Below, piece by piece: positions 10,901 to 22,716 of a DNA stretch of 64,000 nucleotides (position 1 is its first letter; each line of letters starts with the position of its first letter). The notes below the pieces were generated by a model that saw only the letters and a list, made by a program, of their open reading frames with translations, ran no database searches and had not been told where the DNA came from. The stretch covers positions 7,788,967-7,852,966 of the forward strand of contig CM026423.1 in NCBI GenBank assembly GCA_014871385.1. Reading direction: 5' to 3'. This DNA comes from Ceratodon purpureus. Taxonomy: Eukaryota > Streptophyta > Bryopsida > Pseudoditrichales > Ditrichaceae. Both the position numbers and the translations under genes were made by a program.

Positions 10901-13900
10901 ATCTCTTGTTCTTCCTGCTCTAGATCTTATGGTTGAATATTTCTCTCAATTTTCTTCATTTCAGCAAGTTTCATTTGGTTCATTATAAACTTCATCATGA
11001 TTCAGTGTTTGGTGGAGATTTTGAGGGCTGAAGGTCAGACATATACCTGCCATGCTGATGCACCTTAACGCAAGCAGATTATTTTCCTGTTTCTGATATA
11101 TTTGGTCTTGTTGAACATTTGGGGCTACTGATTTTTATACCAAGGTTGTCCTCTGCACGCACGTACAATACGCTTACTGACAGATTGAAACATTGGTCGT
11201 TGAACGAACAGTTTATTATATTCTTGATTGGTTGTGGACAGTGGCCATATTTTTTTGTCTAACTCTTCTATCTAACGAAGCGTTGTCGTTGGTTGCAGAT
11301 GTGGTTTCTTGTTGAGTGCAGTAGAGTTTCAGACAAGTGCTTGCGAGGTGTTCAGGCTTATGGCAGGAAGGTATGACGTGTCCCCGACCAACTTGAGATG
11401 AAATACTAAATGGTGATATGCAACTAGCATATTATTATTGTTGTTTTTCTTCTTTGCATTTTGGACAAGACAAAATACTAACGTACTTAGTTCTGGCGCA
11501 TATTTCATTGCAGGCGTAGACCAGTCGATGAGTCAGTGGGAAATTACGATATTGCCATGGAAGGAGTCTTCGACACTCTTTGCAATGCATCGAAAGCATA
11601 TTTCTCTGAGTTAAATAAACGTGCAGCTTCTGGTGAGGAAATGGATGAAGAAAGCGATTTTGGAGAATGCTTATGTGAAGCGATGGTGGCGTTGGGTCAG
11701 CAGAATCTACATTGCGTTGCTCGAAATGATTCAAAAGTTACTACTTATCTGCACCAGGTCAGTTGATTTTTGTTGTACAACCTACTGTATGTTAGATTTG
11801 ATAGACTATTTGCCGTCTTTGTGCAATTCTCAGAAATAGGTTAAGATCAGCCTGTCTTTTATCGTCTCATTGCTGTGTGGCTGCATTTGCTGTCACCTCA
11901 TGTGTATTTGTTCATTTGTTTGTTTGCGCAGATGCTTTGCTTCCTTCAACATCCAAAGCTTGCGTTGCATTCTATTGCTCTACCTCTATGGACGGTGATT
12001 ACATTTTCCGTTACGCTTCTATTTTTAGAATTATTTTCGCTGTTACTTGTTTTATAAAATTATTTATTAATTTAGTTCAATTTCTTTCGTTTTGATAATT
12101 TGAGTTTGTCCTGGATAATATGGTCGTATGCGGTGCTTTTACGATATTTAGGCGTCACCTTTGTGATTGAAATCTGCTGTTTTAACGTCTTCAACATATC
12201 CACGTTCATGACCTTCATATGAAAGCTTCTATAATGACATCGATTTGTATGTCCTGCCTATGCTAATGTCTAAGATTGTCAGTTCCTTGCGGTATGCGCT
12301 TTACGAGCACTGACACATAATTTGTTCCTCTCCAGACATTACTACGGGAGTCGTCCTTAGCTATGAGTACAACAGATCAACAAGGACTTACTGACAAGGA
12401 AAAAGAGAAGCGGAGTCATGCAGTTAGTATCTCTCAGGACTTCTGTGCTGTGCTCTTAGACATTGCATTCCAGCGACTGCTGATTAAAGATGGAGGAGAT
12501 GGCTCTGCTGAGAGTGAGACTTGGATTCAAGAATTTTCAAGTGCTAGCGACTTCAGCCAGTTCCGGAGTCGACTTGTAAATGATCTTACCTTGAAGCTGC
12601 ATTTTTTTTTTCCTTTGCCGTTGCCAGCTATGTCCTCAGTTGGAGATTTGTACTTGATTCCTAGTCGTCTATTTTGGGTGGTATACGAAGTTATCAATGT
12701 CATTCAAGTTCAAGGTCTTTAGGTCTCTAGATCGAATGTGTAAGATGTTTTCTGATTAATCACTGATCCAAGTGCAGGTTGAGCTTGTTCGTCATGTTTC
12801 CTCTCAACAGCCTGTTCTGGCAGCCTCTAAAGTTGCTGAGCGTCTTCAGTTGACTTTTAGTAGTTCAACCTTCGAATCAGTCTCCAGCAAGGTATGGTTG
12901 AAGCTTATCGTTTTCAGAAGAGGGTTTAAATTTGGGTCTATGAAGCGACATTTGGCAACATCTAAGATCAGATCTAAGATCCAAGTGTCCGGCCTTTTTC
13001 TGCAGGAAGTTACGATTCTCGAGACCACTCAAACGTACCTTGAGAATATCATGAGTGGGATACCAGAGAAGGTCATGGCAGTTGCATTGGCAACCACTGC
13101 ACCCTCAAATGAGCTGAGAACTATTCTTGAAGGTAAGAGTTCTGCGGTTTTTGCTTCATCGTGTTGTTGGGATTCTTGTGCTTTTGGGTTGTCACGTATT
13201 GTTGCCTTTAAGTTCAGTGATTTGCAAAGATAATCTGAATAAAGTTATTCATGGTGTCCAGGTATTCTGCAACGCCTTTTGATGGTTGAATGGAAGGGAC
13301 CTATACTAGTTGAACTTCATACGCGTCATTTTGACGCCATGGGTCCTTATTTCAAGCATGCCCCTGCTGCTATTCCTGTTGTGGTGGATAAACTTTTCAA
13401 GCTGCTGACATCTTTACCTGTGACCAGAGTGAGTGATTTCGTGCCTGTATTTATTACTTGCGGGAGTTCTTTTTCCATAATCCTTTTTCATGTTTCCTCA
13501 TTGCAAACTGGGTTAGGTTTGCCGTCGGAAGTGGTAGTAGTGATACTTGAGTATAATTTGTGGACCTGTTTATGAAGTAGAACTCTGAACTTAATTAATT
13601 GCTGAATGACAGGAATTTGGTGATACTGAAAAAGATACTATGCGAGCACGACTTCAAGTTTGTACCTCCTTCCTACGACTAGCAAGGGCAGGGGACGTAG
13701 CCATGTTGCCGTACATGCAGGTATGTTTGTGGGCTTAGCAGTAGGATGAAATGAATGATGCCAAATGTCTGTAAGAAAATAGATTCTTGTAAGTTTCTGA
13801 CTGGATTGATCATCTGACTTACACGTATCAAAATGAACAGGGTATTGCTGAAACAATGACTAGCTTTCACGGACAAGGGCTAATGGTTCGATCGGAGCTA

Positions 13901-16900
13901 AACCTTCTAGGCGAGTCACTGTTGATAGTTGGATCCGCAGTAGGGTAAGTCTTCCGAAACCTTGTGTCTCGTTTAATTTATTGATTTCTCTTGGTTTGAA
14001 TTCAATTTTCTTTGCCTTTAGTCAAGTATTGTGTCTTGTATCTTGAATTGATGAACCAATTTTGTTGCTTGTATCACTTTGCATCTTATGAACTGATTAC
14101 TCCTTGGGAGCTGTTCTCGTTATTCTTGTTAAAGCATTGGTACAATTGCCAGTTAGCTGTTGCGAGTTTCTTAGAACTTATAAGTTTTATTTAAGTCTCT
14201 GCCTCAATTCTCAACTTGTTTGCTATGACAGGGGCGAGCAACAGGTTCAGGTACTAGAGTGGCTATTTGGGCCTATGCAGCAGCAATGGATTCTTCCTGC
14301 CTGGCAAGAAAAATACTTGTCTAGTCCTGCGAGCCTTGTTCGTCTCCTTACACAGGATGTGAGCATTGGTGATGCGCACGAGGAGATGTGGTCGATGTAT
14401 CATACGGTGACCTTCTTTGAACGAGCTCTCCGGAGGTGTACCAATCCTTCTGGGAAAGCCTCCAGTGGTCCATCAGCTACTGCTGACAATGTCGACATGG
14501 ATGCTGCAGCGATGCCTGCTTCAAATCATGCCATGATTCCCCATTTGGCATGGATGTTTTCACCTCTTTTGAAGGTATGTAGTAAAGCAAACTTCGTCTA
14601 GTCTTACCTCCTACGAGTAAAGAGGAATGGATATCCTCAATTGTATATTTGGCAAGTTTCTCGGTGCAGAATTCAGAAATTTACTAGGCGCATCCTGGAA
14701 ATAAGTGCAAGAAAGAAATGGGATGACGGTTAATGACTAACGATTGAGTATCTTAGCTGTATGATATGACTGTTAAATCTCATGTTTTTGTTGCCATGCA
14801 GCTGCTGAGATGCATGCATGCACTGTGGTCCCCATCAGTGGCAACAACCTTACCCATGCAAGTGCAAGGAGCTTTAGCTATGGCTGATGCTGAGCAAGCG
14901 TCTCTTCTTGGGGATTTGGCAACAAACCGGGGATCTGCTGGTGCTTCTGCAATGACTGAAACAAAATCTGATTCTGAAAACAACAAAGTGAAGGAAATAA
15001 GGACCTGGTTAAAAGGTGTTCGTGATGCTGGGTAAGGCTTCTGATTATCTTGAGGTTCTAAAACATTTTAGTGGATGTTTCTACAGATTTTTTCGAGCCC
15101 CATCCAAACTAGTTCAAGTATCACCATGAAGTATTTGTCATGTTGGTTTATTGAGCCTTATGAGAGGGTTCTAGAGCATTTAATTATTTAATTATTTAGG
15201 GATTCCTGCTATTGGTGCCATAGGATCTGACGTTCTGATTTACTTATTATGGCTCTCTTTTATAATAATGGCTTTTCTAATAGAACATGTTCAACAGGTA
15301 CAATATTTTGGGTCTTTCTGCTACTCGTATTGGAGAAGGATTCTTCGTTGATGTAGATGGGCGACCTGCGGCTCTAGCAACTGCTTTACTTGAGAACATT
15401 CAACACATGGAGCTTCATCATATTCGTCAGCTCCTTCATCTGGTCATAATTCCGGTGGTAAAAATGTGCCCTATTACTCTTTGGGACCCATGGTTGCGGC
15501 AACTCTTACCACCAGTTCTCGTACATTGCCATCGTGTACTGACAACAGCTTGGACTAGTCTTATCAAAGAAGGGTCAGTGAAGATCCCTGACAATTGGTC
15601 CGTCAGCACCAGTAATCAAAACTCTACGCAGGAAATAAAATCAGAGGTCATCAAAGAGAAACTTTTGAGGGATTTGACGCGAGAGACTTGTCAGTTGCTC
15701 TCTACTGCATCTTCTCCGGCGCTCAACATCCGTACGACCCCCCAGGATGGAGTTGAAGGGGATGGTGGAGGGATGGAAGTCGCAGGGTCACCGTTTAATC
15801 CTGCGACTAGTTTGATTTGGTGAGTGGTGCTCATTGGGACTAGATTTTTAGTTTTCAAACAATTTATCTGAAGCAACCATTTACACAAAGATGCATGCTA
15901 CGAGTTCCAGGTTCTTTATCCAGTATTGGAGTGAACTACTTGCACTACTGGTAGTTAGCACTACTTGACATGTGAAGCCTGTTTGAGTGACAGGTTTCTG
16001 ATGCAACATGGGGATGCCGCAACAGCGGCTCTTCATGTGGGAATCGAAGCTCTGGAATGGCCAGACAGTGAGTCTGTCCACAAGGCTCTTGTATTTTGCG
16101 CGGCTGTTGCAAATGTTGCAGCCTTGGTCAGTGACTCCTACCAGTTGCAGGAGGTGGTTGGGAAGGATATGTTCAGTTCCGCTATTCGAGCACTTATGTT
16201 GGAGAGTAATGCCTCAGCTCAGGCAGAGCTTGTAGGGCTCCTCCGCGATATATACTTGCGACTTGGTTCTCGCCACTCAACACCTCGTCAGGTAATCTCT
16301 TGTGTGCTCGCTTAATTCAGGAAACCTTTCGTACCAATATGCAGCTAAATAGTATGCTCAAATATAATCTGAACTCCGTCTTGCTGGAGTAAAAATTGGC
16401 GGAAAATTCAAGCAAACCAAGTTCTAATTTGCGGGGTTGGTATCCACGCTTGCTGACTAGCCTCTGTACGATAACGTTTTACAGGTCCTATTGGCTCTCC
16501 CTTCCATCACACCAGACACATTGTCTGCCTTTGAAGCCGCGTTGCATAAAACTTCAAGCGCCAAGGAACAGCGGCAGCACATCAAAGCGTTTCTGCTATC
16601 TGCAGGAGGAGATCAGTTGAAGGCACTCATACCGCAGAAGAACACAAACGTCATTACCAACGTTACGAGTATGGATCTGGGCCTTTTTTTTGGTTGCAAC
16701 ACTGTTTTTTTAGGATCTTGCCATCTGAATAGAGTTAGGACTTCGAAATAGGACCGGTCGTGGTTTCGGTTACTGTCCAATTGCCAACCTGCCACGTTCT
16801 AGTTACTAGTTTCTTTTGTTTTAAGCAAATAATTGCAGGTTCCAATATAATCAATATTATTGTTCTAATTGATCGTTCATGCAGATCGGGTCACTGCAGG

Positions 16901-16973
16901 ACATTTCTCAGAGCGGGCGTCTCGTCACGAACGGGAAGATTTTGGCAGCATTGGGTTAGCAGCCATCATCTGA
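7937..16973 (+). CDS. HST: HASTY / exportin-5 homologue, complete, 22 exons
   Basis: An importin-beta-family exportin. In plants HASTY promotes miRNA biogenesis and movement; its animal counterpart exportin-5 carries pre-miRNA with RanGTP. Exons: 7937-8053, 9131-9232, 9410-9553, 9854-9934, 10119-10188, 10367-10437, 10727-10890, 11299-11370, 11514-11757, 11932-11994, 12336-12575, 12778-12891, 13006-13132, 13262-13428, 13613-13720, 13841-13944, 14232-14574, 14802-15031, 15298-15819, 15994-16291, 16485-16668 and 16885-16973. Every junction is GT-AG and every phase closes; the product is 1217 residues (Arabidopsis HST is about 1200). The N-terminus MEDQSAALQVDTARQAVLAA leads into the exportin helical start with LPLEVRLIGLKLLQHMIRMR. 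VARREGPPLWKDMLPALF follows in exon 4. The C-terminus has NVITNV, a conserved tail of the family. The first intron (1.08 kb) is the longest. Confidence 0.95.
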
Positions 16974-17680
16974 TCAAGAGGAAATCAAATTCAGAGATTC
17001 TCATAATACGAGCAGCTTCGACTCTCCTGTTGAAGCAATCATACTGCTGGACACATCGAGTATGTTCATCCCTAGTTGGAACTTTTCTAGCTTTTCTGCA
17101 CCTGATTTGACTAGTCCTCAACGCCGAAGACACGAAATCGTTGAATTGACAAAAAGCGTTCGAAAGAGTACTGTGGTACTGTGCCAGCAGTGGCAAGGCT
17201 GCTGTTGTCAATTCAATTTGTGGCCGTTCTGTTAGAAATCGCTTGAGTTTTGTAGCTTTCCTAGTTAACAAGTAGATTTCTAGGCTTCGGTGAAATCGGT
17301 TTGCTATCATAATGATGGAAGTGAACATGCACCAGGTAGAGGGCCTACCTGGCCTGCAGAACTAACGAATATACAGATTCGGAAAATGTAAACATGAGGT
17401 AATCACAACCCGGACGAGTTGAAACTTCATATTTCGATTGAAGTACTCAGATTTTGTTTTTGATTGTTTGACACATATATTTGTCGGGCCCCTTTTGTGC
17501 TCGTTAATTTTTAAGGACCATACTTTTTGGACAAAAGTTTCATGGGCTCTTCAATCATGTATTCAAATACTTCGGTATTTCCTTTTTGAAAGATCTGCTG
17601 GTGTGCAAAACCAATTGGATGGTGGCAACTGGCCCTCGACGTGTCTGAGTCGATGCCGGGATCATAGTGGCTTCCCGTAG
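16974..17680 (+). other. HASTY 3' UTR and downstream DNA
   Basis: Moderate-GC sequence after the HASTY stop. The opposite-strand frame of about 120 codons here has no recognisable domain and overlaps the last HASTY exon, so it is treated as chance. Confidence 0.5.
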
Positions 17681-18587
17681 GTTAAGGACAGCTTCGGCAA
17701 AAACTAATTCCAAAAATAGAGGCTAGAAGTTCTAGAATATTACTGACATATATAATATTAATTATTTTTCAAAATTATCGAAAAGTAAGAAATGTTTACT
17801 TCTCATTAGGATTTAACTTATAGTGGGAGCATGTGTGAATTAAAGAAGTAAGAATGTGCTCCTATTGTAAGCAAGCTCACTCACATTAGTTCTCAAAGAA
17901 TATGAGTTAAGAAGTACCAAATCGACAAAGTAAGGCTTCTCAAATGTGTTAGTATACAAATTTTTGGAGTCTAGTTGAGCATAGAAGATGGAGTTTTATA
18001 GAATTGTGTTTAACTAACAATAGTTGAAAAATCAATCCTTCTTCTACCTCCAACAAGTTTTGAGTTAAAAAATAAGGTTTTCTGCAAAAGATATGAACAA
18101 ATCATTGCAGCCATGTAAAGATCAGAAACACAAAATGCATTCATAACAGTTTTTTGAATGTCATTTGTGCATAGAAGATTAACTTTTTGAAACTTTTTTG
18201 GTCTAAGTAAATTTTATAAATTGAAGACAAATTTTATGTCATTTGAAGGCTCTATGCATAAGTTATACGTATTATAAAAAGAAGACTAACTACTGCTTCA
18301 CCTCAAAGTTTGCATATCCCATATGAATTGTTGGACACAACTCCACTCCACTTGCATAAAAAGAGAGCATTCTTTCCTCTCCCCCCACATCTATCGTGTC
18401 ATCCAATGCAAGAATGTTGTGTATGATAAAAAACTATGTAGAAATTTTAAAAAGAATTTCAGTCAAATTTTGAAAAAGTAAAAAAGAAAGTTCCAGAAAT
18501 TTTGAATAAACTATTTTTCGGTGCCGAACACTAAAATTATAAATTAATTAATTTTTCAAGAAGAGAGCGCCGAAGCTGCCCTTAACA
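17680..18587. mobile_element. TIR-flanked insertion of about 0.9 kb, non-autonomous DNA-transposon candidate
   Basis: GTTAAGGACAGCTTCGGC at 17681 is mirrored by its near-exact inverse ending at 18586 (one mismatch over 18 bp). TA flanks both ends if the repeat is taken one base wider, which fits a TA target duplication of the Tc1/mariner type. The interior is AT-rich and has no transposase frame. Confidence 0.5.
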
Positions 18588-18691
18588 TATGGTACACACC
18601 AGTAGCGGATAACTTAAGCAATTCCTTGATATCTAAGGTTATCAAGTAGTTCATTTTTGTGCGTAGGAAAATAAGGTTTGTAAAGAATGAG

Positions 18692-18722
<31 letters not shown>

Positions 18723-19604
18723 TTTTTTTTTTTATTTTTTTAAAACTGTTAAGAAAATTAAAATTACATGCATTTTTTTTGTTCCAAAGTTGGCCAAAAG
18801 TGATAACCAATATAGCTTCACCCATGACCAACAACAACAAGAGTGGTGAACAAGCATAAGCCTATTTATTTCCGTGTGACAGTCATAAAGGCTTTTGGTT
18901 TTCCATTGCTCAGCAACCAGAAAGTCTACTCATTTATATTGGGTTCGTTATCAGTTATGGGTGTGTATACCTTAGCAAACGCAAATCTCACATTGTTACT
19001 GTCATAGGGCTATCATACGTACATGAGCAAAGATTTCTAAGTAATTTGGACATTTACCAAGCCTCTATTTACCATATGTGATTATTAAAATGATAATGAG
19101 GAAAAATTCTTAAGTAACATCACAAAGTTTATAATGTGCATTTCAATAACAACATTATAGAAGTTTTCTCCTATCCTATGTATGACTAGATACCCTTGAT
19201 ATTAAAAGATCATCTAATTTATTACAATTATTCTGTTTTCTTCATCAATCAAGTCATATCTCCAACAAATGACAAGATGGGAAGAATTCCAAGTACACCA
19301 TATAAAAAACAAAGGAGAAGTGTATGTAGAAGTATAAAACAAACTAAAGAAGATGACATTGAACATATCAATTGAAGAGTAACACATCCCATCTTAAACT
19401 TATAACTTTATTATATTAAAGTCAGAAGAACTATCTTCAAAGTATAACTTATAAAAGTCTAAAACTCCACACATGTTGAGAAAACATAGAGCACTAATAC
19501 TTTCATCTTTGAGGAATTACTATATACTCTTCAAAAAAGATGTCCAAATCTTCTATTCATACCATAATGGTCAGTTCATGAAATTGAATTCATTGATTAC
19601 AGCA
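18587..19604. other. AT-rich intergenic DNA
   Basis: T-runs at 18692-18717 and 18722-18733; no coding signal. The right end may include the 3' UTR of the bestrophin-like gene, which reads in from the other side. Confidence 0.6.
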
Positions 19605-21734
19605 CTACATAAACAATCCTTGTCTGTCAAATCCATCAAACCCTGAAGCTTCAATTGTAATCTCCTCATCATCAATCTCGCTTCGGTCTTGCATATGGTA
19701 AGGCAATGATGACCTTGCCTCATGATATTGCAATAATTCATCTACTTCTATGACAATGCCATCAGTCACAGGACCCAGTGACAAAATCCAAAAAGGCTCA
19801 TCGATCAACACCCCAACTTCTTCGATGTAAAACAAACTCGTTGCAACCAGAAACGCTGCAGGAATGGTCAACCAACCACACTCTCCTGAAAGCGCAAATG
19901 GCAGTGCGAGGTGCCACATAATCAAAAACCTTGAAGTCAACAGAGTATAAGCAAGTGGAATTGGTGTGTTTAGAATCCTCTCACATTCTCCCAAATTGGT
20001 GTTGAAAATTGAAATATTATCGTCCATGGCCATCTTCTCCCACTCTGAAATGTTGCATTGCTGAACCAAGTTACTAATCATGTGGAGAACATGACTTGGT
20101 CGATGTTTAGCACTCATAATCGCGTCCAGCTCCTGAGGCTCCATAATCTCCTTCAACTTGGAATTAAGATGGGTCTCTTCCGTCAGATGATCTTGGAGGC
20201 AGAAAGCATACGCCTTCACATGCCTCAACAAGCAGAACAATTTTGAAGTATCCTGAAGGTTATACCACCAAAAACATTATTTGACTTTCATTTTTGTGAA
20301 GAACTTAAACTTGGATGATATTCACAAAAGACATGTCTTAATGTTAATAATGCAATCTACTAATCCATGTATGAATTGTAAACCATTCTACTTTAGTGAT
20401 CTATATCAATTAATTTTTACCTCATATCAAAAAATAAATAGATGTACATTAATCTGCAATGGATACTGAGAGGGATTGTGATAGGATAAAATAGAAAACA
20501 TAAAGAGAATTAACAGAATATATATTTATATTTACAAAAATTGGAGTGTAATTATTTGATGGCTTTTACTACAATTGGCCAGTTAACATCTGATGAGAAG
20601 AATAGTACAAAAAACTAGAAAACATAAAAGAACTATATACATACATAATACAGAACACACTATAACTAGTCTTCTTCCTTTACTACAGTCAGACATCTAT
20701 CTTTTAGTGAGAAAAATCATAATAGTAAAACGAAGATAACATGCACAAAGGTAATTAAATATATAAAGAAGAAAAAAAACATCTTTTTTGTTTTCCTACA
20801 ATCGCTCAGCTAACTTTTGGTTGAATTCATAGAGGAAGATAAAGTAGAAATCTAGAGAACATGAATAGAATAGTCCTACCTAAAAAAATTCAATCTCAGG
20901 GAATTCTTAAGCCTTCTTTTTATTATAGTCAAGTAGCGAACTTTCAGTAAGAGTACTAGCAATAAAAAGTAGAAAATATAAAAAAGATACTTAAATATCT
21001 AAAAAAAAATGAATAAAAACACACTCCATCTACTCCTTCCCCTACACTACAAATTATCAACTAACTTTTTGATAAAGGAAATAACAAAAACATATGTAAA
21101 TAATCCATTAAAAACTTGACCCTCTAGAATTTCCCATTCTCAGCAAAGAAATAACCTAAGGAACACACCCAAAAGCCTACAATTTGTTCAGTTATTGATC
21201 TCCATATTTAACCACTTTAAAGAAGTTCATTCCATTGATTTGCATGAAACAAGCAATATTTAAAACCCCACTAATCTCAGAAAGAGCAAAAAATGATAAA
21301 GACGTGAATTCACAACAAACAATCAACGCCATATCATAAAATATTGAAGAGGGAGAGTGCCTTACGTTGGGGCTGCGAATCCACGCCAGAGCTTGTCGAG
21401 TGATGTCCCGAGCTCGGCTCGCGTTCAACATCCACAGCTTGCTGGCTTCGTCGTAGCGGTTGTAGGAAGAGCTTGCCCGGAAGACGAGCAGCAGCAACAG
21501 AACCGCAGATGTGAGATAAAACGGCAGAGATGGCACCTCCAGAGCTGGGATCCAGGGCCAAAGCTGATTCTCTTTCACCAACTGGTTGAAGATGGTGACG
21601 AACGTTGCCAGGAGCGTGCACATGAAGACGGGAGGGCCGACTGCGGACATGATCCCGGAGGACAGGGAGGAGGACATGTGACGCCCATGGCGCCAGGAGG
21701 TTCTGTGCTTCACCCACACCTTGGTGTCTAGCAT
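19605..21734 (-). CDS. Bestrophin-like anion channel (UPF0187 / VCCN type), 2 exons
   Basis: Exon 1 is 21734-21366 and exon 2 is 20252-19605, with GT-AG borders and phase 0; the product is 338 residues. The first in-frame ATG after an upstream stop is at 21734 (MLDTKVWVKHRTSWRHGRHM). The WVKHR...RH start, then two hydrophobic spans, then LLLVFRASSSYNRYDEASKL are the plant/bacterial bestrophin signature. Exon 2 has ILNTPIPLAYTLLTSRFLIM, a further membrane span and FYIEEVGVLIDEPF, the conserved EE..EPF acidic element. Arabidopsis VCCN1/2 are thylakoid chloride channels that tune proton motive force. This copy shows no clear transit peptide, so location is open: either a leader exon lies further upstream or the protein is targeted elsewhere. 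The C-terminus is acidic. Confidence 0.9.
20253..21365 (-). other. Intron of the bestrophin-like gene (1.1 kb)
   Basis: AT-rich, flanked by AAC|GTAAGG and CTTCAG|GAT on the minus strand. Four loosely similar segments of about 120 bp (about 20560, 20690, 20820 and 20940) each contain a variant of TACNANNGTCAG..A..TCT...TTTTNGTNAG, suggesting an old degenerate tandem array. Confidence 0.5.
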
Positions 21735-22716
21735 CTTGGTGTCAAGGTGGGAGATGGAGGCTTGCACAGGTTGAGAGATGGGATAAGAGTTTCGGACTAG
21801 CGAGCGAGTGTGATCAGTGTGCAGGTTCACTTGAGATGAGGTTGGGTTGCAGGTTTATATGCAAGTTTGGGGTTCATCCCTGGAGTTTTGGTTGTTTTGC
21901 CTCTTGAGCTGCATTTGGAGGTGTTGGGCACCGGATTCAGAGGAGATGGTCCCCAGTGTTGCGTAAGAGGCCGTTCTGGATGCAAATATCTGATTGTGTG
22001 CTCACCATGCAATTTGCGAATGATTCCTGATGTGCTTACAATGTCATATCAGTTTTGTAAGGGCGGAGAATGAGGAGATGGTTGGCGAAGATGGTGACTG
22101 CGAGACGACCTCTTCCACCTTTCACGGTGAAGTGACCATACCAGGTTTTTACGATAGGTCTATGAGTTGGAAATTTCTTGGAGAGATTTCTCCTTGAAGA
22201 CAATGTCGTGCTCTTCACGTGAGGATCGTGTAATTATTGTCCTTCATGTTCAGGGTCGAGTGTCAGTGCAACAAGTGGAGCTAATGGCAGTCTCGGAATG
22301 GGACGTTTGTGGTAGGCGAGCATTTGCCTAGTCTTCCTGAACCCATCATGTGAAATGGACGTCACGACTTTCGGTGGGAGAGAGTTTTTGGAGGAGATGA
22401 AATGTCACTAAGCACAGCAGAAACGTTGAATGGAACAAACTGATTCAGTTGATATTATACAATGGCTTCCTAGCCATTCGTCTAAGGAATGGATATGGAG
22501 AACTTTGTTATACAGACTGGCTTGCAACTTTATCTTCTTCGTCAGCCATGTATTGGAATACCTCCACACTACTTGGAGCACCAAACAGCTCACTATGGAC
22601 TGATTAGGCTTATGTCAATCCATGATCGGTCCATGAAAGCTGGCATCTATGTTTATAGACAACTAAGGCTAAGCGCTAGGGTAAAGCGTCCGCTTCCGTG
22701 CCTAAATTTCCGCTGT
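21735..22716. other. Intergenic spacer between bestrophin-like and XKR-like genes
   Basis: About 1 kb holding the promoter side of the bestrophin-like gene and the 3' side of the XKR-like gene, both on the minus strand. No further gene is supported. Confidence 0.5.

Noticed and set aside
14104-14231. Open frame extending HASTY exon 17 to the left
   Set aside because: The sequence before 14232 is intron: the acceptor at 14229-14231 joins the preceding GG with correct phase and conserved protein.
18690-18735. Long T tracts taken as the poly-A tail of a retrocopy
   Set aside because: No gene-like body or target duplication next to them; similar tracts are common in this AT-rich DNA.
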